Source of the DNA: Candidatus Leucobacter sulfamidivorax
GTDB taxonomy: Bacteria; Actinomycetota; Actinomycetes; Actinomycetales; Microbacteriaceae
Direction of reading: 5' to 3'
Assembly: GCA_016771945.1 (NCBI GenBank)
Contig: QZLF01000003.1
Coordinates: forward strand, 62,001 to 126,000
DNA: 64,000 bases
The position numbers were made by a program, and so were the translations under genes. Of the stretch, positions 51,501 to 59,481 are shown piece after piece (within the stretch, counting starts at the first letter, position 1; each line of letters opens with the position of its first letter). Under the pieces are notes generated by a model. That model was not told where the DNA came from and made no database searches. It was given only the letters and a program-made list of their open reading frames with translations.

Positions 51501-54266
51501 ATGCTGAAGCCGAGCCGCCTCGATCTGCAATCGCGACTCATGGAGATGACGGGGGATCAGTGGATCGCCCCGCGCATCGTGCTGCTGCGGGCGCCCGCCG
51601 GCTACGGCAAGACCGGCACCATCGCCCGGTGGCTGGGAGAGCAGGACGACGCCGGATCCGACATGCGCTGGGTGCGCTGCGCTCCGGGCGGTGCGGACGC
51701 CCTGTGGAACGCGATCGCCGAAGAGCTCACCGCGCTCGCGGGCGGCGGATCCGGCGGCGCCGGAGCCCACGGCGAGGCCGGCGGCGCGAGCGAGTCGGCC
51801 CCGAGCCCGGAATCGATGCGGGCGCTCGTGCACGGGCTCGCAGCGAGCCTCCCCGAGCCGGCGACCATCGTCATCGACGACTACCATTTCGCGACGAACG
51901 CCGAGAACGATCTCGCCCTCGCCGAGCTGTGCGCCGCGGCCCCGAACCTGACCCTCCTGATCGCGGCTCGCCGCGTGCAGCTGCTCGACGGCCCACTGGT
52001 CGCAGCACGGGTTCGCCTGCGGGTGTTCGGGCCGCGAGACCTCGCCTTCACCACCGCCGAGGCCGTCGAGATGGCCGCGCGCCTCGGCGTGCCCGACGGA
52101 GAGCGCCTGCGGACCGCCCTCGAGCGCACCAAGGGCTGGCCCCTCGCGGTGCGCGCGGTGATCGAGCCGGCGGCCGTCGCCGCGGCCTCGACCGATGACG
52201 CGATCGGCGGATCCGCCGATCCGCTCGAGAACCTCGACCGCTTCGCGCTGCACCATCTCGAGATCGTCGGCGACCTCGCCCGGCGCGTGCTGCTCGCCGC
52301 GGCCCAGCTCGACGCGATCAGTCTCGACCAGGCGGCCGAGTTCACCGGGGCCGAGATCGCCGCCGTGCGCATCGCCGTCTACGAGCTGCTCGAGCTCGGC
52401 GTGCTGGTCCCCCGGCCAGCCGAGGAGGGGACCGAGTTCCGCTGCCATCGCGCCGTGCGCGCCACCCTCCACACCCGCTCGGAGCGCAGCGCCTCGTCCG
52501 AGCAGCGGCGAGCGCTGTACGCGGGGCGGGCCGCCCGCATCGCGGACTGGACTCCCCTCACCGCTCTGCGCCTCTACTGCGCCGCGGGCGCGCTCGACGA
52601 GGCGGAGATGGTGCTCTGGCGGCACTTCTCGGCCGTCATCGACGAGCCGGAGCCGAGCGGCCGGATCCTACGCGCCCTGCCCGAGCACACGCTCCTCACG
52701 CATCCCACCTTCGCAGCGGCCAGACTCTACATCGAGATGCCGAACCCGGCCGTGCCGCCGACGACGCTCTCGCGTCTCACGGAGCTCTGGCAGCAGGGCG
52801 TCCAGCAGCGACTCGAGCGCGATCTGCAATTCGGCGCCTCGGAGATCGCGCTGCCGCTGCTCGTCCAGGCCATGGTGTCGGCACGGCTGCTCGGGCGGAT
52901 CGACGCTGCGATCTCCATGGGACGGGAGCTCGAGAGCCGCCTCGAGGCCGAGCCCGCGCAGGCGTGGAGAGCCGAAGCGGTCGATCCCGCCGCGGACAGG
53001 ACGGACCCGCAGAGCGTCTACGCGCTCGGCGCGCTTCCCGTGTACCACCGGGAGATCGCCTCCACCGCGCTCATCGCCGGCGACTATCCGCGGGCGCGCC
53101 GCGGCTGGGAGCGGCTGCGCGCGTACGCCGAGGAGCTGATGTTGGTGCAGTGGAGCGGCCGCGCCGAGAATCCGGCGCGCACGGCCGCCCGCGTCGCCTC
53201 GGGCAGGCGCTGGCTGCTCGCGGCGCTCAACGAGATGGCCTTCACCGAGGTCCTCGACGGCGACATGCGGCGCGCCGAGGAGTACCTCGCCGAGGCCGAG
53301 TCCCTCGCCGCGAGCACCGGAGCGGCGGCGCCCGGGCTCGCCTGGGTCAGCGGTGAGATCGCCCGAGCCCATCTCTCCTACGAGATCGGCGACGACGAGA
53401 TGCTCGCCCGCGCCGTCGAGCGCCTGACCCCGCTCAGCGACCGGATCGAGCAGTGGCCGCTGCTCGTCATCGCGGAGGCCGCGGCCGTGCGCCGCCTGCG
53501 CGGACCGGATTGGGGCCTCTCGCAGCTGCGCTCCGCGTTCACCGGGCAGGAGCCGGGGCGCTCGCCGGCCGGTGCCTGGAACGACTACCTCGCCGGCTAC
53601 CAGGCGACGCTCCACACCGTGCTCGGGGACTTCGCGTCGACCGAACGGCTGCTGTCGGCACTGCCCGAGGGCTCGCCGCTCGCGCGCCTCGAACGCGCCC
53701 GGCTCGCGCTCTTCGCCGGCGACGACATCGCCGCCCTGCTGTTCGCCCAGGGCCTCGGCGACGCGGAGACCACGCGGCGCCAGCAGCTCGACCGCAGCCT
53801 CATCACCGCGGTCGCGTCCTGGGGCTGCAACGAGCGAGAGAACGCCCTCCGTGCGCTGGGACGGGCGGCCGAGCTGCTGAGGGACTGCGGACTGCCCTCC
53901 TCGCTGCTGGACGTCCCCTTCACGACGCTCCGCGAGGTCGCCGTGGCGGCGCGCGACGCGGGCGTCTGCGACGTCCTCGAGGCCATCGACGCGGTGCCCG
54001 AGCTGAGCAGGGCGATGCGCTACGAACGCCTCACCGAGATGGAGCACCGCACCCTCGAGGCGATCGCCCAGCATCGCACCGCGAACCAGGCCGCAGCGGC
54101 GCTCTACATCGCCCCAGGTACCGTGAAGAAGCATCTCGCCTCGGTGTACCGCAAGCTGCACGCCGGGGGACGCGACGAGGCGATCCTGCAGGCCACCCGC
54201 ATGGGGCTGCTGCAACCGGCTCCGCAGGTCTCGTCCCAGGCCCAGCCGCAGACCCAAGCCGGGTAG
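51501..54266 (+). CDS. large MalT-like (LAL) LuxR-family transcriptional regulator
   Basis: A 921-residue regulator of the LAL/MalT class: an N-terminal STAND-type ATPase, a long helical (TPR-like) middle and a C-terminal LuxR HTH. Walker A is APAGYGKT at 31-38 and a Walker B-like IVIDDYHF lies near 125. The last 65 residues carry LTEMEHRTLEAIAQHR and AAALYIAPGTVKKHLASVYRKLHAGGRDEAI, a clear LuxR HTH. Such proteins are ligand-responsive transcription activators. Its gene converges on a four-gene export operon ending 30 bases away, making that operon its probable target. The ATG at 51501 is chosen for the fold start. Confidence 0.9.
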   Translation: MLKPSRLDLQSRLMEMTGDQWIAPRIVLLRAPAGYGKTGTIARWLGEQDDAGSDMRWVRCAPGGADALWNAIAEELTALAGGGSGGAGAHGEAGGASESAPSPESMRALVHGLAASLPEPATIVIDDYHFATNAENDLALAELCAAAPNLTLLIAARRVQLLDGPLVAARVRLRVFGPRDLAFTTAEAVEMAARLGVPDGERLRTALERTKGWPLAVRAVIEPAAVAAASTDDAIGGSADPLENLDRFALHHLEIVGDLARRVLLAAAQLDAISLDQAAEFTGAEIAAVRIAVYELLELGVLVPRPAEEGTEFRCHRAVRATLHTRSERSASSEQRRALYAGRAARIADWTPLTALRLYCAAGALDEAEMVLWRHFSAVIDEPEPSGRILRALPEHTLLTHPTFAAARLYIEMPNPAVPPTTLSRLTELWQQGVQQRLERDLQFGASEIALPLLVQAMVSARLLGRIDAAISMGRELESRLEAEPAQAWRAEAVDPAADRTDPQSVYALGALPVYHREIASTALIAGDYPRARRGWERLRAYAEELMLVQWSGRAENPARTAARVASGRRWLLAALNEMAFTEVLDGDMRRAEEYLAEAESLAASTGAAAPGLAWVSGEIARAHLSYEIGDDEMLARAVERLTPLSDRIEQWPLLVIAEAAAVRRLRGPDWGLSQLRSAFTGQEPGRSPAGAWNDYLAGYQATLHTVLGDFASTERLLSALPEGSPLARLERARLALFAGDDIAALLFAQGLGDAETTRRQQLDRSLITAVASWGCNERENALRALGRAAELLRDCGLPSSLLDVPFTTLREVAVAARDAGVCDVLEAIDAVPELSRAMRYERLTEMEHRTLEAIAQHRTANQAAAALYIAPGTVKKHLASVYRKLHAGGRDEAILQATRMGLLQPAPQVSSQAQPQTQAG

Positions 54267-54296
54267 CGGCGGGCCCGGTGGACCCGGCCCGATCCG

Positions 54297-54851
54297 TCAG
54301 CCGCAGGTCTTCTGAGCGCCGCCCGACGGGCTCTTCAGCTCGAAGAAGTAGCTGAGACTCGTGCCCCAGTTGGCTGGTCCCTGCGCGCGGAGCACCGGGA
54401 GCTCGGAGCAGAGGAAGCCCGGGAGCGGAGTGAGGTGGCCGCCGGGGAGCGTCACCGAGGTGGACCAGTTCCAGGTGCCGGCGTTGCCTCCCGGGAGGGT
54501 GCTGAGGTCGAAGGCGATCACGGGGTACCCTGACCCGGATCCGGTCGACGTGACGCTCAGACTGTACTGTCGCCTCCACACGCCCGACCCCCACGGATCC
54601 TCGTACTGACCCGTCACCTGCCCACCGGTCACCGTGCAGGTAGCGCCAGGCTGAGGAGCGCCGTCGACGTACCACGTGCACCCGGTCACGGGACCCCAGG
54701 TGCCGGCGGTCACCGGGGCCGCGGCGTAGACCGTGTCGGTCCAGGCCGCGGTGGTCGGAGCCAGGGCCGATCCCAGAGCGGGCAGCGCGAGGAGCGAGGC
54801 GAACGCGAGCAGGACGGCCGCGACACAGCGCAGGCCACGACGGGGCTTCAT
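54297..54851 (-). CDS. exported protein with SipW-type signal sequence
   Basis: A 184-residue secreted protein, last in the SipW operon. After a hydrophobic stretch (residues 10-29) comes TTAAWTDTVYAAAPV (W37, T38, D39). The same AAWTD pattern, ahead of a similar segment, is in the first protein of the operon, marking both as clients of the operon's signal peptidase. The mature part is rich in G, T, S and W, with four cysteines (GCTWYV, GATCTV, GFLCSE, QKTCG), and looks like an extracellular beta-sandwich. It overlaps the preceding gene by four bases (ATGA). Confidence 0.78.
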   Translation of the reverse strand: MKPRRGLRCVAAVLLAFASLLALPALGSALAPTTAAWTDTVYAAAPVTAGTWGPVTGCTWYVDGAPQPGATCTVTGGQVTGQYEDPWGSGVWRRQYSLSVTSTGSGSGYPVIAFDLSTLPGGNAGTWNWSTSVTLPGGHLTPLPGFLCSELPVLRAQGPANWGTSLSYFFELKSPSGGAQKTCG

Positions 54852-55402
54852 GACCGCTCCCCCCTCCTCCGGGAGACGGCCGCGAGGAGCAGCACGCCGG
54901 CCCCGAGCGCGAGCAGCGCGGCCGCAGCCGTGCCGAACTGCGCGGCGGACCCCGTCTCCACGAGCGAGTTCGTCCGCTCGACCAGCGACAGGCGCCAGGT
55001 GCTGCTCAGCCTGGCACCCTGCGAGACGGTGTCGGCGACCACGAGGGTCACGCGGACGACATGCGATCCGGCGGGCAGGATCCTGCCGGGCAGTGCGTCG
55101 AAGGCGACGCAGTCCGCCGTCCCGGTGCACACCTCGCCGGCGAAGGTCCCGAGATCGGACGGCATCGACGCGATGAGGTCGGCGTCGGCCACGGCGGCCA
55201 TGACCGGCGTGTCGAAGGTCTGCTCCGCGGTGCGCACCTCACCGGGAAGCACCGTACCGAAGTCGAAGGCGATCTCCACGCTCGTCGCCGAGGCGGGGGC
55301 CGAGAAGCCGACTCCCGCGAACAACGCGGTCGCGAGCGTCGCGAGCGCGGCTGCCAGCGCCAGGCGTCGCCGTCGCGACCCGGTCCTCGCATCGGCGCTC
55401 AT
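54848..55402 (-). CDS. exported protein with C-terminal sorting-signal-like anchor
   Basis: A 184-residue protein. A basic N-terminus (SRRRRLA) and hydrophobic helix ending ASA form a classical signal peptide; the mature part begins TSVEIAFDFGTVLPGEVR, a beta-rich segment with two cysteines. The C-terminus shows LVETG (147-151), a hydrophobic stretch of about 22 residues and RRRGERS, the layout of a sortase signal although LPxTG is altered to LVETG. It may be wall- or membrane-anchored and support a fibre. Overlaps genes on both sides by four bases, so it is tightly coupled within the SipW operon. No sortase gene lies in the window. Confidence 0.75.
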   Translation of the reverse strand: MSADARTGSRRRRLALAAALATLATALFAGVGFSAPASATSVEIAFDFGTVLPGEVRTAEQTFDTPVMAAVADADLIASMPSDLGTFAGEVCTGTADCVAFDALPGRILPAGSHVVRVTLVVADTVSQGARLSSTWRLSLVERTNSLVETGSAAQFGTAAAALLALGAGVLLLAAVSRRRGERS

Positions 55403-55929
55403 GCGGGCACTCCGACCCGGGCGCCTCCGCGGCGAGCGGGCGGCGGGATGAGCCACACGACGCCGACGAGGCCGATCAGCCCGCACAGCAGTGGGACGGC
55501 GACGGCGGGGCTCGTCACCCGGGAGACGACGTCCCCGCCGCCGGGAATCGTGAGCCGCGGCACCCAGGCCGTGGACTCGACCGGGACGATGTAGTCGAGC
55601 ACGTCGGCGAACTCGTTCGCGTCGCCCTTCATGGCGATGCGCAGCGACGCCGGATCCTCCCGCCCGATCGACTCGATCCGGTGCGTGACGAGGCTCCCCG
55701 TCAGCTCGCTCGGCAGGCTCGCGACCTGCCCGGCCTCCAGTTCCGCGGCGGGCACGGGCAGGGCGATGAGCAGGTCGCCCGTCATGATCCCGGGCTCCAT
55801 CGAGCCCGAGACCACGATGAGCGGCTTGACGATGCCCGCGGCCGTCGCCGCCCACATGCCGGCGCAGAGCACGCCGATCGCGGCGAGCGTCCAGAGCAGC
55901 ATGCTCGCGGCACGGCGCAGCGTCAGCAT
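55399..55929 (-). CDS. sipW: SipW-type (ER/archaeal-type) signal peptidase I
   Basis: A 176-residue membrane signal peptidase. The catalytic serine is in SGSMEPGI (S43) and the second catalytic residue is histidine in LVTHRIESI (H83), instead of the lysine of ordinary bacterial signal peptidase I. That Ser-His arrangement marks the SipW/ER branch. MKGDANEFAD matches the later conserved acidic box. One N-terminal and one C-terminal membrane helix bracket the domain. In Bacillus, SipW matures TasA and TapA fibre proteins. Here it is encoded between its two likely substrates. ATG at 55929. Confidence 0.9.
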   Translation of the reverse strand: MLTLRRAASMLLWTLAAIGVLCAGMWAATAAGIVKPLIVVSGSMEPGIMTGDLLIALPVPAAELEAGQVASLPSELTGSLVTHRIESIGREDPASLRIAMKGDANEFADVLDYIVPVESTAWVPRLTIPGGGDVVSRVTSPAVAVPLLCGLIGLVGVVWLIPPPARRGGARVGVPA

Positions 55930-55996
55930 CGTCGGCGTCCTCTCTCGGTGGACCGGGCGCCGTCGCCGGCGCGGCCTGCTTCGGAAGCGGGAAGGA

Positions 55997-56527
55997 TCAG
56001 GAGGCGGTGCCCGCGACGGTCACGATGATCGTGCCGCTCTTGCCCTTGTTCGAGTCGGCCCAGTCCGCGGGCGCGGAGACCGTCAGCGTGAAGGAGGCGG
56101 AGGCCCCGGGCGCGAGGGTGCTCGGCAGTCCGGCGAGGGCGACCGTCGGGTTGGTCGTGAAGGTCGGCGTGGCGGCCCACTCGTACGTGGGAGCGGCGAG
56201 CGTCGCGTTGACGCTGGAGTCGTTCTTGACGTACAGCGTGACCGGGCGGCTCTGGCCCGGAAGCAGGTTCTGGAAGGTCGAGGCCGGGACCACGAGCTGG
56301 ATCGCGCTCTTGTTGTCCGACTCCACCCAGGTGGCGTTGTCCAGCGACCCCTGCAGGTTGAAGGTCGCCGCAGTCGCCGCGGCGGAGTAGAAGACGTTGT
56401 CGGTCCAGGCGGCGCTGGTGGCCGCGGCGCCGATGCCGCCGACGGCGACGAAGGCGAGTGCGCCCGCGATGATGGCGCGCCGCTTGGAACGGCGAGGGGT
56501 TTCGGCGGTCTGCTCGAGCTCGGTCAT
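55997..56527 (-). CDS. TasA-like exported protein with SipW-type signal sequence
   Basis: A 176-residue secreted protein, first in the operon. The long basic N-terminus (RRSKRRAIIAG) and a hydrophobic helix lead to AAATSAAWTDNVFYSAA (W41, T42, D43), the pattern of alternate-type (SipW) signal peptides. The mature part is beta-rich (VTLYVKNDSSVNAT, ASASFTLTVSAP) and lacks cysteine, resembling TasA/camelysin-type fibre proteins in size and composition. It has no clear sequence match that I can prove to TasA, so TasA-like describes context and signal type. It starts 67 bases upstream of sipW. Confidence 0.82.
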   Translation of the reverse strand: MTELEQTAETPRRSKRRAIIAGALAFVAVGGIGAAATSAAWTDNVFYSAAATAATFNLQGSLDNATWVESDNKSAIQLVVPASTFQNLLPGQSRPVTLYVKNDSSVNATLAAPTYEWAATPTFTTNPTVALAGLPSTLAPGASASFTLTVSAPADWADSNKGKSGTIIVTVAGTAS

Positions 56528-56853
56528 TCGGAAGTTCTCCTGATTCGGGTCGTATCGGCTCGCTCGACGCGGCGCTCTCGCATCGTGCGAGCTGGCACCG
56601 AGCCGGCGGGGTCTCGTTGAAGTCCGTTCGCCAGCGTAGGGTCGACGAACCCCCGAAAAACCGCGCTACGGGAGATCTTCCTCCGAATGTACCTCTTCCC
56701 CTCGGGGTCGCCCTCACGCACCCCCACCCGGGCTACTCTCGGCCTCCGGGGGCCTTCTCCCCGGAGGGCGCACGAAGCGGCCCGGGCCCCCTCTCCGGGG
56801 GCCCGGGCCGTTCGATCAGTGCTCCGGCGCGGTGGGGTCGGCGGCGAGCGCCG
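56528..56853. promoter_or_regulatory. SipW-operon upstream region and folD terminators
   Basis: This 326-base gap carries the operon promoter region (minus strand), with CCCCCGAA at 56650-56657 and CCTCCGAAT at 56680-56688, the same core found twice in front of the MalT-like regulator gene. Towards folD are two perfect GC-rich hairpins, described separately. No gene seen. Confidence 0.45.
56743..56810 (-). terminator. two GC-rich hairpins after folD
   Basis: The hairpin at 56778-56810 has 13-bp perfect arms (CGGCCCGGGCCCC / GGGGCCCGGGCCG). A second, at 56743-56767, has arms CCTCCGGGG/CCCCGGAGG. They follow the folD stop by about 40 bases on the minus strand and should end the glyA-folD transcript. 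No T-run is present, so actinobacterial-style hairpin termination is assumed. Confidence 0.75.
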
Positions 56854-57738
56854 CTACGCGTCCGAGGAGCGCTCGGCGGCCTCGACCACGTTGGTCATGA
56901 GCAGCGCCACCGTCATCGGGCCGACGCCGCCGGGGTTCGGCGACAGCCATCCGGCGACCTCGGCGACGTCCGGGTGCACGTCCCCGAACACGCGCGGCTT
57001 CCCGCCGTCGGGGTCGTCCTCGCGCGTCACCCCGACGTCGAGCACGGCCGCGCCGGGCTTCACGTCCTCCGGGCGCACGAGGTGCTTGACGCCGGCCGCG
57101 GCGACGATCACGTCGGCCTCGCGCAGGTAGCGCGGCATGTCGACCGTACCCGTGTGGGTGAGCGTGACGGTCGCGTTGAACTCGCGGCGGGTGAGCAGCA
57201 GGCCGATCGAGCGGCCGATGGTCACGCCGCGCCCGACCACGACGACGTGCTTGCCGTTCAGGTCGTAGCCACTCCGCAGCAGCAGCTCGATCACGCCGCG
57301 CGGCGTGCACGGCAACGGCGTCGTGATGGGCGCGTTGACGTTGAGCACGAGCCGCCCGAGGTTCACCGGATGCAGGCCGTCGGCGTCCTTGGCCGGGTCG
57401 ATCCGCTCCAGGATCGCGTCGGTGTCGAGGTGCTTCGGCAGCGGCAGCTGCACGATGTAGCCGTGGCACGCGGGGTCGGCGTTGAGCTCGTCGATGACGC
57501 GCTCGACGTCCTCCTGCGTGGCATCGGCCGGCAGCTCGCGCTGGATCGAGTTCATCCCCACGCTCACGGACTGCCGGTGCTTCATGCCGACGTACAGCTG
57601 GGAGGCCGGGTCGGCGCCGACGAGCACGGTCGCGATCCCCGGGACGATTCCGCGCTCGCGCAGCGCGGCGACGCGCTCCGTGAGCTCCTGCTTGATCTCG
57701 GCCGCAGCGGCCCTGCCGTCGAGCTTCCGGGCTACCAT
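56854..57738 (-). CDS. folD: methylene-THF dehydrogenase / methenyl-THF cyclohydrolase
   Basis: A 294-residue bifunctional enzyme that interconverts 5,10-methylene- and 10-formyl-tetrahydrofolate with [13 protein letters not shown] carries the catalytic lysine (K53) of the family YxxxK motif; [13 protein letters not shown] and [11 protein letters not shown] are further signatures, and [14 protein letters not shown] is the Rossmann loop (usually GRSxIVGxP, here a variant). Length normal. It is downstream of glyA on the same strand, 73 bases apart with a small inverted repeat between, and both are probably under the ZTP riboswitch. Confidence 0.95.
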   Translation of the reverse strand: MVARKLDGRAAAAEIKQELTERVAALRERGIVPGIATVLVGADPASQLYVGMKHRQSVSVGMNSIQRELPADATQEDVERVIDELNADPACHGYIVQLPLPKHLDTDAILERIDPAKDADGLHPVNLGRLVLNVNAPITTPLPCTPRGVIELLLRSGYDLNGKHVVVVGRGVTIGRSIGLLLTRREFNATVTLTHTGTVDMPRYLREADVIVAAAGVKHLVRPEDVKPGAAVLDVGVTREDDPDGGKPRVFGDVHPDVAEVAGWLSPNPGGVGPMTVALLMTNVVEAAERSSDA

Positions 57739-57757
57739 TGCAGCGCCTTTTCGGTCA

Positions 57758-57802
57758 TCGAGCTTGTCGAGATGGCCGAATCCTCGGTCTCGACAGGCTC
57801 GA
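57758..57802. repeat. inverted repeat between glyA and folD
   Basis: Arms TCGAGCTTGTCGAGA (57758-57772) and TCTCGACAGGCTCGA (57788-57802) pair 14 of 15. This TCGAG...TCTCGA type of palindrome is a common extragenic repeat in Microbacteriaceae genomes. It may stabilise or partly terminate the glyA message before folD. Confidence 0.65.
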
Positions 57803-57811
57803 CCAGCGGAT

Positions 57812-59095
57812 TCACCACTGCTCGAGGCCGGGGTAGAGTGGGAAGGCCTCGGCGAGCTCGGTCACACGGGCGCGCAGGGCCTCGACGTCGCCGGCCTGTG
57901 TGAGGGTCTGCGCGATGATGTCAGCCACCTGCGCGAACTCGGCGTCTCCGAAGCCGCGTGTCGCGAGCGCCGGGGTGCCGATGCGCAGGCCGCTCGTCAC
58001 CATCGGGGGGCGCGGATCGAAGGGCACCGCGTTGCGGTTGACGGTGATGCCGACCGCGTGCAGCGCATCCTCGGCCTGCTGGCCGTCGAGCTCCGAGTCG
58101 CGCAGATCGGCGAGCACCAGGTGCACGTCGGTGCCGCCCGTGAGCACGTCGACGCCGGCGGCCTTCGAGGCCTCGCTCGTGAGCGCCTCGGCGACGAGCT
58201 TCGCGCCCGAGAGGGTGCGCGCCTGGCGATCCTTGAACTCGTCGGTCGCCGCGAGCTTGAAGGCCGTCGCCTTGGCCGCGATGACGTGCATGAGCGGCCC
58301 GCCCTGCTGGCCCGGGAACACGTTCGAGTTGAGCCTCTTGTAGAGCTCGAGGTCGTTCGTCAGGATGAAGCCCGAGCGGGGGCCGCCGATGGTCTTGTGC
58401 ACGGTCGAGCTCGTCACGTGCGCGTGCGGCACCGGGCTCGGATGCAGGCCCGCCGCGACGAGGCCGGCGAAGTGCGCCATGTCGACCCAGAGCGTCGCGC
58501 CGACCTCGTCGGCGATCTCGCGGAACTTCGCGAAGTCGAGCGTACGGGGGTAGGCCGACCAGCCGGCGATGATCACCTTCGGCTTGTGCTCGAGCGCCTT
58601 CTGGCGCACCACGTCCATGTCCACGAGGAAGGTCTCGGGGTCGACGCCGTACGAGACGACGTTGTAGAGCTTGCCCGAGAAGTTCAGCTTCATGCCGTGG
58701 GTGAGGTGGCCGCCGTGGGCGAGCTCGAGGCCGAGGATCGTGTCGCCCGGCTCGGCGATCGCGCTCAGCACGGCCGCGTTCGCGCTCGCGCCCGAGTGGG
58801 GCTGCACGTTCGCGTAGGCGGCGCCGAAGAGGCTCTTGGCCCGCTCGCGCGCCAGGTCCTCCGCGATGTCGACGAACTCGCAGCCGCCGTAGTAGCGGCG
58901 GCCCGGGTAGCCCTCGGCGTACTTGTTGGTGAGCACCGAGCCCTGCGCCTCGAGCACCGCGCGCGGCACGAAGTTCTCGCTCGCGATCATCTCGAGCGTG
59001 GTGCGCTGGCGGTTCAGCTCCTGCTGCAGCACCTCGGCGATCTCGGGGTCGACGACCTCGATGGGCTCGTTGAAGAAGGCTGACTGGTTCGACAT
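57812..59095 (-). CDS. glyA: serine hydroxymethyltransferase
   Basis: A 427-residue PLP enzyme converting serine and THF to glycine and 5,10-methylene-THF. The PLP lysine is in [15 protein letters not shown] (K234); [14 protein letters not shown] and the early ENFVPRAV are further signatures. The ATG at 59095 has GAGGAG eight bases upstream; longer frames cross the riboswitch. The leader carries a ZTP riboswitch, tying its expression to purine and folate status. Confidence 0.96.
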   Translation of the reverse strand: MSNQSAFFNEPIEVVDPEIAEVLQQELNRQRTTLEMIASENFVPRAVLEAQGSVLTNKYAEGYPGRRYYGGCEFVDIAEDLARERAKSLFGAAYANVQPHSGASANAAVLSAIAEPGDTILGLELAHGGHLTHGMKLNFSGKLYNVVSYGVDPETFLVDMDVVRQKALEHKPKVIIAGWSAYPRTLDFAKFREIADEVGATLWVDMAHFAGLVAAGLHPSPVPHAHVTSSTVHKTIGGPRSGFILTNDLELYKRLNSNVFPGQQGGPLMHVIAAKATAFKLAATDEFKDRQARTLSGAKLVAEALTSEASKAAGVDVLTGGTDVHLVLADLRDSELDGQQAEDALHAVGITVNRNAVPFDPRPPMVTSGLRIGTPALATRGFGDAEFAQVADIIAQTLTQAGDVEALRARVTELAEAFPLYPGLEQW

Positions 59096-59156
59096 GCATG
59101 CTCCTCGTTGCGTCTGCTCCGCGCGCGGAGTGCGCGCAGAGATCGAATCGGGGTTG

Positions 59157-59232
59157 CGACCCAGGCGAGCGGCCGTTCCCAGAAGAGGTGTCGTTCCCCG
59201 ATGGTGATCCATCTACGCCAGTCACGACCCGG
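59157..59232 (-). promoter_or_regulatory. ZTP riboswitch (pfl motif) upstream of glyA
   Basis: On the minus strand the leader reads GGGTCGTGACTGGCG, then GGATCACCATCGGGGAACGAC, then CCGCTCGCCTGGGTC, in order and at the right spacing for the pfl RNA motif. The motif senses ZTP/ZMP, purine intermediates that build up when 10-formyl-THF is short. It normally turns on purine and one-carbon genes such as glyA, folD and purH. A TAGACT -10-like hexamer at 59235-59240 puts the transcription start right at the 5' end of the aptamer. Between aptamer and glyA (59096-59156) lies a GC-rich stem (GCGCGCACTCCGCGCGC) that could be the expression platform. Confidence 0.9.
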
Positions 59233-59278
59233 CCAGTCTATCAAGGCGCGTCCGCGTCCGGGATCCGGATCTCCCCTC

Positions 59279-59377
59279 CGCGCAGCCCTCCCTTCCTGCG
59301 CACCTCTCCCTCGCACAGCCCTCCCTTCCTGCGCACCTCTCCCCCGCGCAGTTCTCCCCTCCGCGCGCCTCTCCCCT
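59279..59377 (+). repeat. 33-bp tandem repeat, three copies
   Basis: Three 33-base units (59279-59311, 59312-59344, 59345-59377) of C-rich sequence (CGCGCAGCCCTCCCTTCCTG...CACCTCTCCCT). Units 1 and 2 differ at two positions and unit 3 is more diverged. It lies in the non-coding space between the divergent ZTP leader and purU, so copy number could affect either promoter. Confidence 0.85.
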
Positions 59378-59381
59378 CCTT

Positions 59382-59442
59382 CGCAATGGGACGCGATCTG
59401 CTGTCCGACCCGCCCGTTCAGGACGATTCGCGTCCCATTGCG
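59382..59442. repeat. palindrome upstream of purU
   Basis: Perfect 15-bp arms CGCAATGGGACGCGA (59382-59396) and TCGCGTCCCATTGCG (59428-59442) with an internal GTCC/GGAC stem. It lies 40 bases before the purU start and may act as an operator, terminator of an upstream transcript or extragenic repeat. Confidence 0.75.
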
Positions 59443-59481
59443 GGCCATTGGCGACGGAAGGAATCGACTACCCTGGGCAGG

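Noticed and set aside
59098..59481. N-terminal extension of PurU through the tandem repeat
   Set aside because: It would be translated through the antisense of the riboswitch and has low-complexity sequence; PurU homologues start at the ACT domain.
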